Source: Chara braunii
Lineage: Eukaryota > Streptophyta > Charophyceae > Charales > Characeae
Length of the DNA: 49,267 bases
Reading direction: 5' to 3'
NCBI GenBank assembly: GCA_003427395.1
Contig: BFEA01000146.1
Coordinates: 1,414,798-1,464,064 of the forward strand
Made by a program: the position numbers and the translations under genes. This document shows positions 1 to 10,089 of the stretch, in pieces. The notes under the pieces were generated by a model, which was given only the letters and a program-made list of their open reading frames with translations, searched no databases and had not been told where the DNA came from. The stretch's first letter is position 1; each line of letters begins with the position of its first letter.

Positions 1-2370
1 TTAGGGAGAAAGTTAGTATAGATTGAGTTAGTAGTCAGAGGGGGTGTGCCGAGCTACGACGGGAAGTGAAGAATCGAGTTCTCACTCGTGTCTTGTTGAG
101 ATCGGGTGGAGAAAGGCGGTAAGTCAGGATTTTGAAGGGCTGCGGTTCGAATGGCAATGCTAGAATTAGTAGTAAGATGTTAGTTTGGACGGTACTAGTT
201 GAGGAGGCTGCGCGTGGGGGAGAGAAACGATTTCAAAATGACGATGTATATTTCCGTGTTCTAGTGGAAGATACATTCGATTTTGCTCAAGTAAGTGAAG
301 GAGGTTTTGGGGGGTTTTGCTGGGTGCGAGTCCAATGGGTGAGTCAGATCCGAAAGTTAGTACGTAGATTAGTTGCTTTGGGCATTGAGAACTACGCCCG
401 GAGGGAAGAGCTTCCGAAAAGGGAATGTATCTGGCCGTACTTTAGTGAAGGATTCTTTCTCGTTTCCTGTGAGTGGTAGTTGCGGTGTTGCCGTGCTCAG
501 CGCAGTGATGGTCGCGGCTTGCGTCACAATCACACAGCTCGTCATCCATTCGGTTGGTCTGCATAGTCAGGCTCCTTACCGCAATCTTCACAGTTGTACT
601 ACAGGCATAGGCAAGCTACAAGCGAGCAGGGAGGGTAGGTCGATAACGGTTAGTGGAGAGGTCGAACCGTGCACGGTCGAGTGGGTGGGCGGATGCGACT
701 GGCGGCATGGTACACTGTGCCTCACTAATCGAGCTGGCCTGCGGAGGCAGGATCGGAGCTGCAGGACGAGCCGAAAGCCGGGCTATATGAGCCTGCCTCT
801 CAGTGTGAATATAGGCAGAGAGGGGCACATACGTGAAGTCCCTTGTGTTAAGACTGAGCGATAGACGAGTGATCTCGTTGTACACGGGATAAGCGAGTGC
901 TCTCGCTCTATACGGGCTACGATGGCTGATCAAAGGCGTATCGTTTGCAGGATACCCCTTTTGTCCCCTCAGACTGAATGGCGACTCTGATATGACCATG
1001 ATCCGTGGCTGAGGCGAAGCAACCACAAAAGGGGGGGGCGGACTAGGCAGATTGGCCGGTGTGCTGGCTGATCTACTGAGGGGAGTAGCTGGGAACGGGC
1101 CACAAAACTGTGCTCGTCTGCAAACTCGGGTGCCACTCGGCCTGTTACACGCGCGACCAAGAACAACTGGTAGACTGCAAGAAAGGCGGCTGCTGCAGTT
1201 TGGAAGGTGTAGTGTAGCGGGGTGTGATTGGACGGCAAGGGAGGCTGCTATCACAATCGAGGAGTGGCAGAGTTTATCATGGGGGTCGTGTTGACTACGG
1301 CGTACTGCTGCTCCTCGTGACTGTGCACACATGGACTGTTGACATTGCGGCATGGTATAGCGGACTGCTACTATGCCTGTTAACAGTGTTGTGCATGTTG
1401 CTGACTGCTGCCGGGTCTAAAGGACTGTTACCAGCTGCTGTGTGGTCGCGAACAGGCCGAGGAGAGGTGTGGAGACAAGGGTGGGAAGCGATCAGCGGGC
1501 TTGGAGAGTTGCCCGGTGAACGGCGGGTTGTCTGGTAGCCGGTGGGAAGCCCATCTTGTTGACAATAACAGCGGGGTGATTATGCTCGCTGGAGATAGAG
1601 TCAACGGATGACGCTTGGGCTGTTGTTGACCAAGATTGCGATGCGGTTGGCTACCATTGCGGAGGGATGAGAAGATTGTGTTGCTGATCCATGGCCCGGG
1701 TTTTGGGCTGTGATCGGGGCGTTCCAGATCCGCGAGTTTGTGGGCAGGATCGATTGTTGAAGAGTGGAGGTATTGCCGCAACTTAGGGAGTCGCCAGAGG
1801 GGCAACAATTGACCGACTTTCTTCAGTTTGACCAGGCTGCTGTTGTTTGGCTGCCATTGCGGGGCCCTCAGGCGCTGAAGGTTTCAAGGCCCTCTCGCGC
1901 CAGTCTGAGTGCAACCTTCTTGGATCTGAGAGTCTCAAAACTATCCCTATCTGCCCTTCTCATTTTAAGTCTGGTCTATTTGGTTACGAGAGGAATGCGG
2001 CAGGCGGGATTGCAACCCGTAGGACCGCATCAAGACTCTGTGGGGAGTCATCCCACCGATTGCTGGAGCTCTGCCGGAACTCAGGAGGAGTTCTGGAGGC
2101 AAAGAACTCAGAGGTAACCTTTGCTCTTCCTTATAAACCCAGTATAACCCCTATCTACACACCTCCCTATGTATTGGTTGACTATGTTGAGAGCAACCCT
2201 TACTTTGACTTTTTGGAATTGACTTTCAGGACACAAATCAGACTAACTAAAATAACGCTTGTATAGTGGCAGTTTCAGTTTCTTTGGTTGTCTGAAAGCA
2301 GATTATCACAGGGGGTTGCATCAGGGGGAGATTGGGAGGAAGGCAGTCTAGCTTGCGATTGAACGGGTCT
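1..2370. other. Unrecognised non-coding stretch
   Basis: I find no gene here that I recognise. Open frames on both strands are short or compositionally biased (Ser/Pro/Arg-rich in the minus frame near 616-1353) and have no domain I can name. The 1290-1450 part is rich in repeated CTGCTG/ACTGTT motifs. It lies left of the hairpin array and has no visible relation to the pol sequence found beside the array's inverted copy at 11.3 kb. Confidence 0.4.
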
Positions 2371-2375
2371 TATAG

Positions 2376-3215
2376 GGTCAGGCATTGTTTCTAAGATGAA
2401 TGGCCTGACCGCTGTGTTTTGTTCTGTTTTCTGAAGGACCAAGCATTGTTACTAAGATGAATGGCTTTGTTGCTGTGTTTCTTTAATTGTGTCAGACATT
2501 GTTTCTAAGATGAATGGCCTGGCTACTTATTTTTTAGGGATATTGTTTGCTTGACTTTTGAGGGCCAAACATTATTTCTAATATGAATGGTCTGATCGCT
2601 GTTTACTTGGGAGGTTTCTGAACAGTCTATGGGTCAGACCGAGGGTACTATGTTTTTTTTATATGCTAAGAAAAAGGGGTTGAGCATTGTTTCTAAGATA
2701 AATGGCTCAACTCTTTTTGATAGTTTTATTCTGAGGGAGGCTTAGGCCAGAGGGCTAGACATTGTTTCTAAGATGAATGGTGTAAGTTTGAGGCCTCAGG
2801 ACTATAATGAGAACCAAGGAATATGATTCTCTATATTGTGATATATATATATGCTTATATACGAACAAGGCTTGTCAGGCATTGTTTCTAAGGTGAATGG
2901 CCTGACTATAGCCTTATCACAAGCGAAGAGAGTATAATCAAGAGTTATAAATGAAGGTAACTTGGGTCGACTAAGTATTGTTTCTAAGATGAATTGCTCA
3001 GTCCTACGCTCATTCTTGAAGATTAAGTTCAGAGAAGTATATATAATTTGGCTACTTAAACAGTTCAGGGCGACTAAGCATGGTTTCTAAGATGAATGGA
3101 TTAGTCATGTGCCCCAATGAAGAGAAAAGTAGTTGTGTAGCCTGTTCGTGTATAATTAAGGCAGAGGGATGACATTGTTTCTAAGATGAATGACCAATCC
3201 CGATGCCCTATGTAA
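2376..3215 (+). repeat. Array of ten hairpins with common core and variable complementary stems
   Basis: Ten units share the core CATTGTTTCTAAGATGAATG plus a final G, spaced roughly 60-110 nt apart. The 5-7 nt either side of the core are complementary, but the stem sequence changes between units: GGTCAGG/CCTGACC (2376-2410), GTTGAG/CTCAAC (2679-2711), GTCAGG/CCTGAC (2874-2906), GACTAA/TTAGTC (about 3072-3106). The core ends CATT/AATG can extend the stem, leaving a loop of about 12 nt. Two units with poor stems here (2438 and 2755) have perfect stems (ACCAAG/CTTGGT and TTAGA/TCTAA) in the right arm. I know no described family with this design. Confidence 0.85.
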
Positions 3216-3730
3216 GCCGAGAGCAGAGGGTTAAATAATTGAAAGACTATGAACTATTGTTTGCTAAATTGACTTGGGGTGGCGAGACTACTTACCTTTG
3301 TGGTTTGGCCTGCATGTGACTAAGTGAGGTTACTACTTGATTTGAGTTGAAGGTTGATAGGTAGTTGCTTTAAAGGCTCGCCACGTGCTAGAGCGATAGG
3401 AGTTAGCTCAATTTTTGCATTTTCTGGGCTAAGTTTTTTTTACTTAAATCATTTATCGCATTTTCTGAGATTTTTTGTTATACTTGGCTTTGTATAAATC
3501 TTGATAAGTTACTTTCCCTACGGGAAGCGCAGCCGAAATTTCTGCAAATCCAAGGAGTTCGTGAAATTTTAACTTCTCAAAGTTCAACTTGTTTAAGGTT
3601 TATATATGGCTTAGTAAAAATCTAGGAAGTCTCATTTTCTAAAGGGAGTGCTGCCCAAATTTTTGCTAATTCAGAGAGTTAGACAAAATTGGACTTTGGA
3701 AAGTTAAGGACTATTTTTGTTTTTCACACT
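2428..3730 (+). repeat. Left arm of a 1.3-kb inverted duplication
   Basis: This segment recurs inverted at 10090-11328. The match begins at the TTTTCTGAAGGACC motif and ends near GACTATTT. It contains nine of the ten array hairpins on this side, then a non-coding tract with the two ~108-bp imperfect tandem copies at about 3485-3715. Arm differences are point changes, an AT-microsatellite length change and the loss of about one array unit in the right arm. In the right arm the array abuts the end of element C's RNase H reading frame, so this left arm may be the 3' part of another C-like element. No TG...CA ends are seen that would make it an LTR. Confidence 0.8.
3485..3715 (+). repeat. Two diverged ~108-bp tandem copies
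   Basis: Two successive blocks follow the same order: TGGCTT, a GTAWAAATCT motif, a TTTC...GGGA(A/G) segment, GCWGCC, AAATTT.TGC, then a run ending in AACTT/GGACTT. They align over about 108 bp with many substitutions. The same pair is present inverted in the right arm at about 10105-10340. Non-coding; function unknown. Confidence 0.55.
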
Positions 3731-4400
3731 TTCACAATAACAGACTGCACTCCCTCTCCTTATACTCGGTCCTGTTCTGCCTGTAGGCAGGCCGCATGAG
3801 TATACCGAAGAGTAGACAGTTCACATCCATTCATTCTCACAAAATCCACACAAAACCACCATTCATCAGGATAAAGTCCACACATGTGAGAGTGATAGTG
3901 ATCGTCGTATACAAGAGACAAGCTCGGATAAGGCCTCAACTCAATATACACACAAGGGTACAATACCCCAACTCATACGCAAGCCAAATGTCCTCGAGTT
4001 ACATATATACACTCGGAGTTGAACAATCTCAACTCAAATCGTCACTGGTATCACACAAGAACAAGCGGTCTTTCTGACCAAAGCAATAGCTAGAACGGTT
4101 TGATCACGACGTAGAGCTACCCCTTCAAGTCAGAGGGACCCAAGTAATTCAAGACATATCCAGATACCCTAGGACAGGTAAGACTAGAAGTCATTCATAC
4201 ACAAGTCTTACAACTGCCTTCCTAGGCTAGAAAACCTATCTTCCACATGCTGCGGGTTGCTTCCCGAACCTCTCCTACCTCTCACACCTATACGCCTATC
4301 TAGACCTAGGCACGACGTAGGTCCCATATCTTCTTTCCTCAATCAATAAGCGTAATAGAACAGACCCTTACTTCGTAACAATGCCATCAAGGTCACTCCT
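3731..4400. other. Junction zone without recognised gene
   Basis: This lies between the end of the left repeat arm and the decayed gag-pol of element D. The minus strand may hold badly decayed polyprotein of element D, but I see no protease, RT or integrase motif in any frame. Short ORFs on both strands look random. Confidence 0.35.
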
Positions 4401-4632
4401 TGTTCCATCTACTTGAAACATCCCCATAACATGATGCGAGGCAGACCTAACATACCCCATATATATATACAGTTATTCTATTGGGGTTCCTCCGGCCTAC
4501 AACTCGAGCCACCTTACCGGACCGTTATTACGAAGATCCCTTCCCTCTGTACGCTGTGCCTACCTGCAACAACTATTCGATTGGGATTTCTCGCTTGCAT
4601 TTACAGTCTGCTTACATTTTCAGGCCCTCCTC

Positions 4633-5151
4633 TCACAACCCTTTCTCTTTACGACTACTTTCACGAGGCCGTGCTCGATGCTGCCTCTCGCCGCAAAGCC
4701 TCCCTCCGTGTTCCCCCAGGATGGTTGGATCGATACGCTCCCCAGCCCTGTCGAAAACACCTCTCTCAATATTTGTCCTTGTAAGACCGCTTGCTTCATC
4801 GGCCCTTCGTTCTCGACAAAACTTCATTATGTGCCCTTCCTTGGCACAATGTCTGCAAATGTCCTTTCCCCAACCCGCTTTTTTCCCATCAGAGCCACCT
4901 TTGCCGCCACCCCATTTCCCTTTCTCCTGCCCCTCATCCCTAGAACCCTTTTCAGCCTTCCGTTTTTTACCCCTTTCACCGGCCACGCGGCTTTCCGTTG
5001 CTCGTGGTATCGGTGGCTGCAATGGCCCTGTACACAAGGCTGGCTGAAACTGGACTGCAGGAGGCCTAGGTGGCATCATACCCATGTGTGGGCCCAAACA
5101 AATGCCTTGTACACAGGGCAGATATGAATTATATATGGGCCTAGGTCCCAC
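4633..5151 (-). pseudogene. Element D gag C-terminal part with CCHC zinc knuckle
   Basis: This is the nucleocapsid part of a Ty3/gypsy-like Gag, which packages element RNA. After a Pro-rich start and a Lys/Gly-rich basic stretch (residues ~60-95) comes CRHCAKEGHIMKFC at residues 99-112. It fits C-x2-C-x4-H-x4-C exactly, at about 4816-4857. The frame continues about 50 residues with no protease motif. The reading frame differs from the upstream gag pieces at 5167-5439 and 5361-6164, so the gene is frameshifted. Knuckle identification is firm; family placement rests on context. Confidence 0.7.
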
Positions 5152-5166
5152 CTGACCGTATAGCGT

Positions 5167-5439
5167 CTATGGCCCGTATAATGCCTGCTCAGTCGATGGG
5201 GGCCCCGCCTGTGCTGACTTTCCTCTCAATTCTTGCGGGGTGGCCCCTCCCTGCGGCATGCCCAGCCCCTTTCCGGTACCTTGGCTCCCCTGGGCCCGAT
5301 TCCTCGCCTTCCGCTGATCCTTCGTCAACTTGGGAGTTTCAAGCTCCCCTTCTTCACCCATCACTGCCTTTTCCTCGCCTCCTTGAGGGGTGCGACCAAT
5401 CTCTTCCCAGCGATCACTGCCCAATGCTCTGGGCACCAC
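5167..5439 (-). pseudogene. Element D gag middle segment, frameshifted
   Basis: A 90-residue open stretch rich in Lys, Glu, Gly and Gln. It includes a charged run around KLTKDQRKARNRAQ and lies between the gag N-terminal piece and the zinc-knuckle piece on the same strand. I read it as the linker of the same Gag, displaced by small indels. It has no catalytic or metal-binding motif and could be partly spurious. Confidence 0.45.
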
Positions 5440-6164
5440 TTATTCCTTTGCCTCTCCGGGGCCGCAGCCGAGGATGCCTCTCCGTTAATGGGCCCTCCCT
5501 TTAGCTCAGGCGCAATAACAGGTGGAGCCATATTGGGTTCTTGCTCCTCCTTGATCTCAATGGCCCCCTCACCTTCACCTCTTCCTGGGGCGCAAGCTCG
5601 TCCTCGCGGGGCTTTCTTGTGGGGGAGTAACTCCTGATAATCCATCCTTGCCTCTGCCTCGCCTTTTGCAGTCGGCCCACTCGATGCTCCCTCAGAGGCC
5701 TCGCTTTTGTCCTTCCTGGCTTCTTCCAGCCGTACTAACCTTTCTTCCAGTACCGCCACTTGTCTCTGCAACCCACTCAACTCCGCCTGCGATGGTGCGC
5801 CCGCAACTGGTGGCACAAAGCATTCCCCACGTTGGTCTTCTATCCCATCTTCTGGGAATCTTAGCCTTAAGGAACTTTCCAACTCGTCCCACGTTTTGGC
5901 CTTCTGCTTGAGGGTATACACCTCCTCACTTAATTTTTCGCAGACGAATAAGGGAAACATACACCACCTCGCCTTCTTGTCTCACTCCTTCGCAAGGCTA
6001 AAGTCCTGAAAGTCCCGCAGAAAGCCAGAGAAGTTCCTTCCCTAGAACAACCGAGCACGGAGGTCTGGAGGGATTGACTCTTGCATTGCCTCGCGCAATA
6101 ACACCTTCATCTGGCACGAATTCCTCCAACGCAGGATCTTGGCGAAGCTGCTTTCTTCCGCCAT
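5361..6164 (-). pseudogene. Element D gag N-terminal part, two in-frame stops
   Basis: Reading from an ATG at 6164 gives MAEESSFAKILRWR and continues in one frame through two stop codons near 6045 and 5990 to 5361. Mid-protein there is a capsid-like segment (KAKTWDELESSLRLRFPEDG). A heptad-like Leu/Val pattern follows (QAELSGLQRQVAVLEERLVRLEEARK), a probable short coiled coil. The C-terminal third is Glu/Pro/Ala-rich. The position upstream of the CCHC segment supports Gag. It is inactive as it stands. The capsid assignment is from general character, not from a diagnostic motif. Confidence 0.55.
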
Positions 6165-6404
6165 GATGCCGACAACAGCCTGATACGCATAGCGGGCAAT
6201 AGATCATCAAAAAGTGATTCAAGTAAGCTTAGCCAGACAAAGGCAAACTGTTAATACTTACATTACACCATCTATCCTTTTACTCATACAATCACGCCTC
6301 AACCTCTAGTCACCCTGACGCTCACCTTCGTAACTACAGTAATGGGTGGAGAGACGGTCCCAGCCAAGTCAAAGGAGTGTATTTAGTGGACAAAGAGGCA
6401 TTCC

Positions 6405-7115
6405 CTAACGGCCCACCGCTGCCCGAATCTCCTCCCAGTCTACATTTCCTTCATTTGGGTCATAAGATGAGGCATATATGTCAACTATATAGGCCGTATT
6501 CTTAAGCCACTGCGTAGGGGGCGAAAAATTCCGGTCTAAATATAACCCATATATCAGCTCACACGTGTACCGCCCATACTTCCAATCTCGCACCCTCCGA
6601 GCAGCTTCAGCTGCCTCTTCTATTCTTGCATGTCCACCAAAGCTCTTTTCTACGAGGAAGTTAAGCAGGATTACTCGTAGCGGGGCAGATGGAAGCCCGA
6701 ACTCCCCAGCGCGCTCGACCCTTACGCGGGTTAGTACTCGCTCTTCCCCATCACGGGACACTTCCCTCGCCCACTTTGCCGAGGCTGCCTCGACTACCCT
6801 GAAAGGCTTAGTAAGCAGCCTCCCATGTCCAAGCGCCAACTCTATCCCATGCTCGATCCAGAATGAGGGCGAGGCGTACAGCGTCACCCTTACAATTGCA
6901 CACTCCTGCTCATCATCGAACCCAGACTCAATCCAGACAAAGATGTTCGTGCCCATCGACATTCCCCACCATGAAGAGTGGTGCTCTCCTGCTCTGACCC
7001 GCCTGGGTAAAGACACCTTGAGCCCTCCCTCTTTCTCAATTGGCATGAGCATACGCGGGTCTTCCCGTGCATAAGGCATCCTGAGTTGCCTTTGCTTTGT
7101 CTGGGTTCTGCCCAT
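6405..7115 (-). CDS. Element D ORF upstream of gag, unknown function
   Basis: A 236-residue open frame from the ATG at 7115, with no stop, in the otherwise decayed element D. It lies between the primer binding site (8361-8378) and gag (from 6164), so it is a leader ORF. No signal peptide, membrane segment or zinc motif is visible. It shows two halves of alternating hydrophobic strands, one around FVWIESGF...CAIVRVTLY, one around LTRVRVERAGEF...LRVILLNFLVEK, followed by an Ala/Arg-rich helix (IEEAAEAARRVRDW). The arrangement recalls ORF1 upstream of gag in plant Ogre/Tat elements, but I see no recognised domain. Retention of an open frame is notable given the damage to gag. Confidence 0.55.
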   Translation of the reverse strand: MGRTQTKQRQLRMPYAREDPRMLMPIEKEGGLKVSLPRRVRAGEHHSSWWGMSMGTNIFVWIESGFDDEQECAIVRVTLYASPSFWIEHGIELALGHGRLLTKPFRVVEAASAKWAREVSRDGEERVLTRVRVERAGEFGLPSAPLRVILLNFLVEKSFGGHARIEEAAEAARRVRDWKYGRYTCELIYGLYLDRNFSPPTQWLKNTAYIVDIYASSYDPNEGNVDWEEIRAAVGR

Positions 7116-7124
7116 CACAGACAA

Positions 7125-8360
7125 ACGTCCAGCATGCGCCTTCCGTTACAAAATTGACAATTTCTACCCCATCTTGGAAGAGTCACCCAAACGTACAGGC
7201 TTAATGGCCAACCCATAAGCCAAATGCTGGACTAGAGACATATAAATTCTCTACAAACTGATAGGATCCCAAATATAATCCCAATTAAATAACCCACGCG
7301 AAATATTCGTAAAAAAAGTACCTACTTAAACATATAACTCCACATAATTAGGCATAGACTAGGCCTACAAGGACTGACACCCATAGATGCGTCCAATATA
7401 CGATTTAAGGTAACATCCTCAAAACAAAAGGTCTCAAGTCTTTGGCTTCCTAAATGGGTGGTCCACCCTGCAACGGTTCCTACGAAGGTTCAACATCAAT
7501 TATAACTCCTTGCCCCATTAGAGGTAAGTAGAATAGCCGAGGTGTTAGCTCCCTCACTGCTACTCCGACTTCCTCTAGAATCAAATACCCTCCTTTAACA
7601 GACGCCATGCAAATCTACTACTTCCCGTAGTCCTTTCTATTGGGGCCTTACCACGGTGCTCACTACATCTCTTTACTGCCTTATACGCCTAATTTCAAAC
7701 ATACCATGCGGGACAAGCCTCAGGCTTCCATGGCTATGCAACTCGAGCAACTGCTTAGAACCCAAATTCCAGGATCTCAATTCATACTCATACAGACTCT
7801 CAATATCCTTAGCCTAACTCTCCTCGAAGTCCCTTGGCGACTTCTAGCATAATGGACTTCCTTTACTCATTCTACGCCTCGTCCTAAAGCCAATTCAAAG
7901 TGCAACATTGCACCCTTGACTGCTCGGTTAACTTCCTTTAGCCATAAGGGTACCTTACACGGCCAATTCCCACAACCACCACACTTAACTTTATTGATAC
8001 CGCCTCTTCTTACCTTAATCGTATCAAACAGGCGAATCATCGCCCAAACCCATCAACTATCGGGGTCAGAAGAGGTATCAACTCCAACTACCGTCATACT
8101 AGTTAAAGTACGCAAGCGCCTAGTCGAAGTATGTGTGCACATAGTCAACGTACGTGGGCGCATAGTCAAAGCTTATCCTTTTCGCGCCACCCTTACTGCA
8201 CCGAATAAAACCAACTCGCACAATCAACCCTCACTCGCTTTTTATCCAACACCTTCAATCGATTAACTATAAAAGCTCAACAAAAACCTCTCGTTTGCCT
8301 AGTTCTCACAATCCCATACCCGGATGTCGTTCCACCAGGGACAACGGTAGGCAACCGTTA
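7125..8360 (-). other. Element D leader region without recognised gene
   Basis: This is untranslated-looking sequence between primer site and leader ORF. It contains the short 21-bp tandem repeat at 8100-8172. Open frames on both strands are short and resemble nothing I know. Confidence 0.4.
8100..8172. repeat. 21-bp tandem repeat, about 3.5 copies
   Basis: Units begin TAGTTAAAGTACG, TAGTCGAAGTATG, TAGTCAACGTACG and TAGTCAAAGC at exact 21-nt steps, with diverged second halves. They lie in the leader of element D. Confidence 0.6.
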
Positions 8361-8378
8361 TCCCCGGCGACGGCGCCA
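8361..8378 (-). promoter_or_regulatory. Primer binding site of element D (tRNA-Asp type)
   Basis: The minus strand reads TGGCGCCGTCGCCGGGGA. This is complementary to the 3' end of plant cytosolic tRNA-Asp, including the CCA, with one mismatch against the usual TGGCGCCGTTGCCGGGGA. It lies two bases inside the LTR edge at 8381, the expected location for priming minus-strand DNA synthesis, and sets the orientation of element D. Confidence 0.8.
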
Positions 8379-8380
8379 CC

Positions 8381-9552
8381 TGTCGAGCGCATCGGTCCGG
8401 TACCGCACGTGGCAGCGTGGGACCCTCTCGGCCGCGTCACGCAGGAGTTGGACCAACCTTGTCACGAACACACCAATGGAGCTTCCTTAGGCCGCTCCAG
8501 CCGAGTGCGCCAACCATATCTCTCGCGAGCCCCTACGACAGAATAGGGCCTACGGAAGGCACAACTTACCTCCACCTTATGGGAGCTGTCACCTCCCTTC
8601 GGTGGGCGTATCCCTGTCGAGCTACCAGTCCACAGTACGAAAGCTACTCGGTTGCAATCGCAGGGTTGGACCAGCCAAGGGCGTTTCTCGTTCGTTGTAG
8701 CATAGGGGGTACGCGCGCTAATACGCCTATCGGACCCGCACGCGAACCGACATCTTGGGGGGCTGAAGTCCCAAGCGCGGCTCATCGTCGGTCGACTAGG
8801 ACGCATCCCACACACCACGCGCACACCACTTTAACGAACACAAAAATAAAACACACACACACATACACACCTACAACACGACACAACACAAACAACGCGA
8901 CAACGCTCCTAGCCCCTTAGTAGTTGTCCCATAACTTTCTACTGCGGAAGTCGGATAGGCGTCGCGCGAGAGACTCAGTATAAAACCGCGCGGAAGGAGG
9001 GCCAACTCATATCGACTCGCAATGCAAACGCACGCAAGCAGTCGCAATGATGGCGTACTATGTAGTACCCATAATCATGCGGTCCCCGTTAATCACGAGG
9101 GTCGCATTCGACACTCAAGTGTCGGCTGACACGCGCCTTGAGGGTTTATCTCTCGACGCTGGACAACCGCCATGCGCGGTTGAAGACCACACCCTCTTCT
9201 GCACCCTGTGCAGAGGGGTTGAGTAGACAGCTTTAAGTTGTCGTGGTGGTCGAACATCAAGGGGTTTGACTTTGACGGCTGCCACGGACTATAACGTCCA
9301 ACTATAAAAATCTTTAAAAATCAAAAGATGAAAAGGGACCTTCCTTTTTTTTCTCGAGTCATAATCTGGTTGACCCTTGCGCACGATCATAATAAGCTGA
9401 GCGTATGCCTAAGGCACATATAAAAATATATATACAAGGCTTATTTATATAGGACGATCACTTCTCACAGTCACTGTGGGACTCCTCTCAGCCATATATG
9501 TATGTAATCGCAGGCAGTCACATCCAGAGTCCGAACCACGCACATACCTACA
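8381..9552 (-). repeat. 5' LTR of element D
   Basis: On the plus strand the repeat starts TGTCGAGCGCATCGGTCC and ends CATACCTACA, giving TG...CA ends. A second copy is at 46428-47609 and aligns along its whole length. The primer site is two bases from its left edge, so this is the 5' LTR of a minus-strand element. Cytosine-rich repeats near 8840-8900 are CA-microsatellite-like. No partner 3' LTR is seen next to the element. Confidence 0.75.
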
Positions 9553-10089
9553 ATCATATCAAAGATTCATCAAGAAGTCCACACACTACACGGGGTCAAA
9601 TTCAACCATTCTCTATACTCATACCCCTTGCTTTAGCCATACAAACCTCACTCTCGTGCAACTCCCCAAAATAAATACTTAGTACTTTTGTTATATGGCC
9701 ATTCAATAAAGTCCGGGTGAAAACACAATGAAACAGTTCAAACCAGAGGGCTAAAGCCCTTAGGTTGAGTGGCAAAAGTGGATTGGAGTTGAATCGTACA
9801 CCTACGAATCGGCAACCGACCTGTTATCAGTGATAACAGAAAGTGATCCTTATAGGATGAAGCTGAAGCTAATCCAAGTCCTGAATCGAAGTCCAACGAA
9901 AGCTTGTATCATAAGACATGTCAATGCCCACGCTAAATCATCAGAATATGGGGGATGAACCTCCAAAGCACATTCTCACTGAAAGTTATCTGCCAACCAT
10001 GTATAAGTCTACCTCTAGGTCAGTGCCCAAGGCAAAGGTAGACTAACCCGTAGGAAAAGTGTCTTTTCATAATTTATATCAGCCTAAAT
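9553..10089. other. Spacer without recognised gene
   Basis: AT-rich sequence between the D LTR and the right arm of the inverted duplication. I see no ORF with a known domain and no RNA gene. Confidence 0.4.

Noticed and set aside
616-1353. 245-codon minus-strand ORF
   Set aside because: Composition is Ser/Pro/Arg/His-biased, there is no domain, and overlapping open frames exist on the other strand; it looks like chance in GC-rich DNA.
2376-3215. CRISPR-like array
   Set aside because: The repeats are regularly spaced, but the intervals between them are homologous in the two arms, the flanks of each core are self-complementary, and the context is a eukaryotic retrotransposon with no cas genes.
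4413-5047. Plus-strand ORFs across 4.4-5.1 kb
   Set aside because: They are antisense to the gag of element D with its CCHC knuckle and lack any domain.
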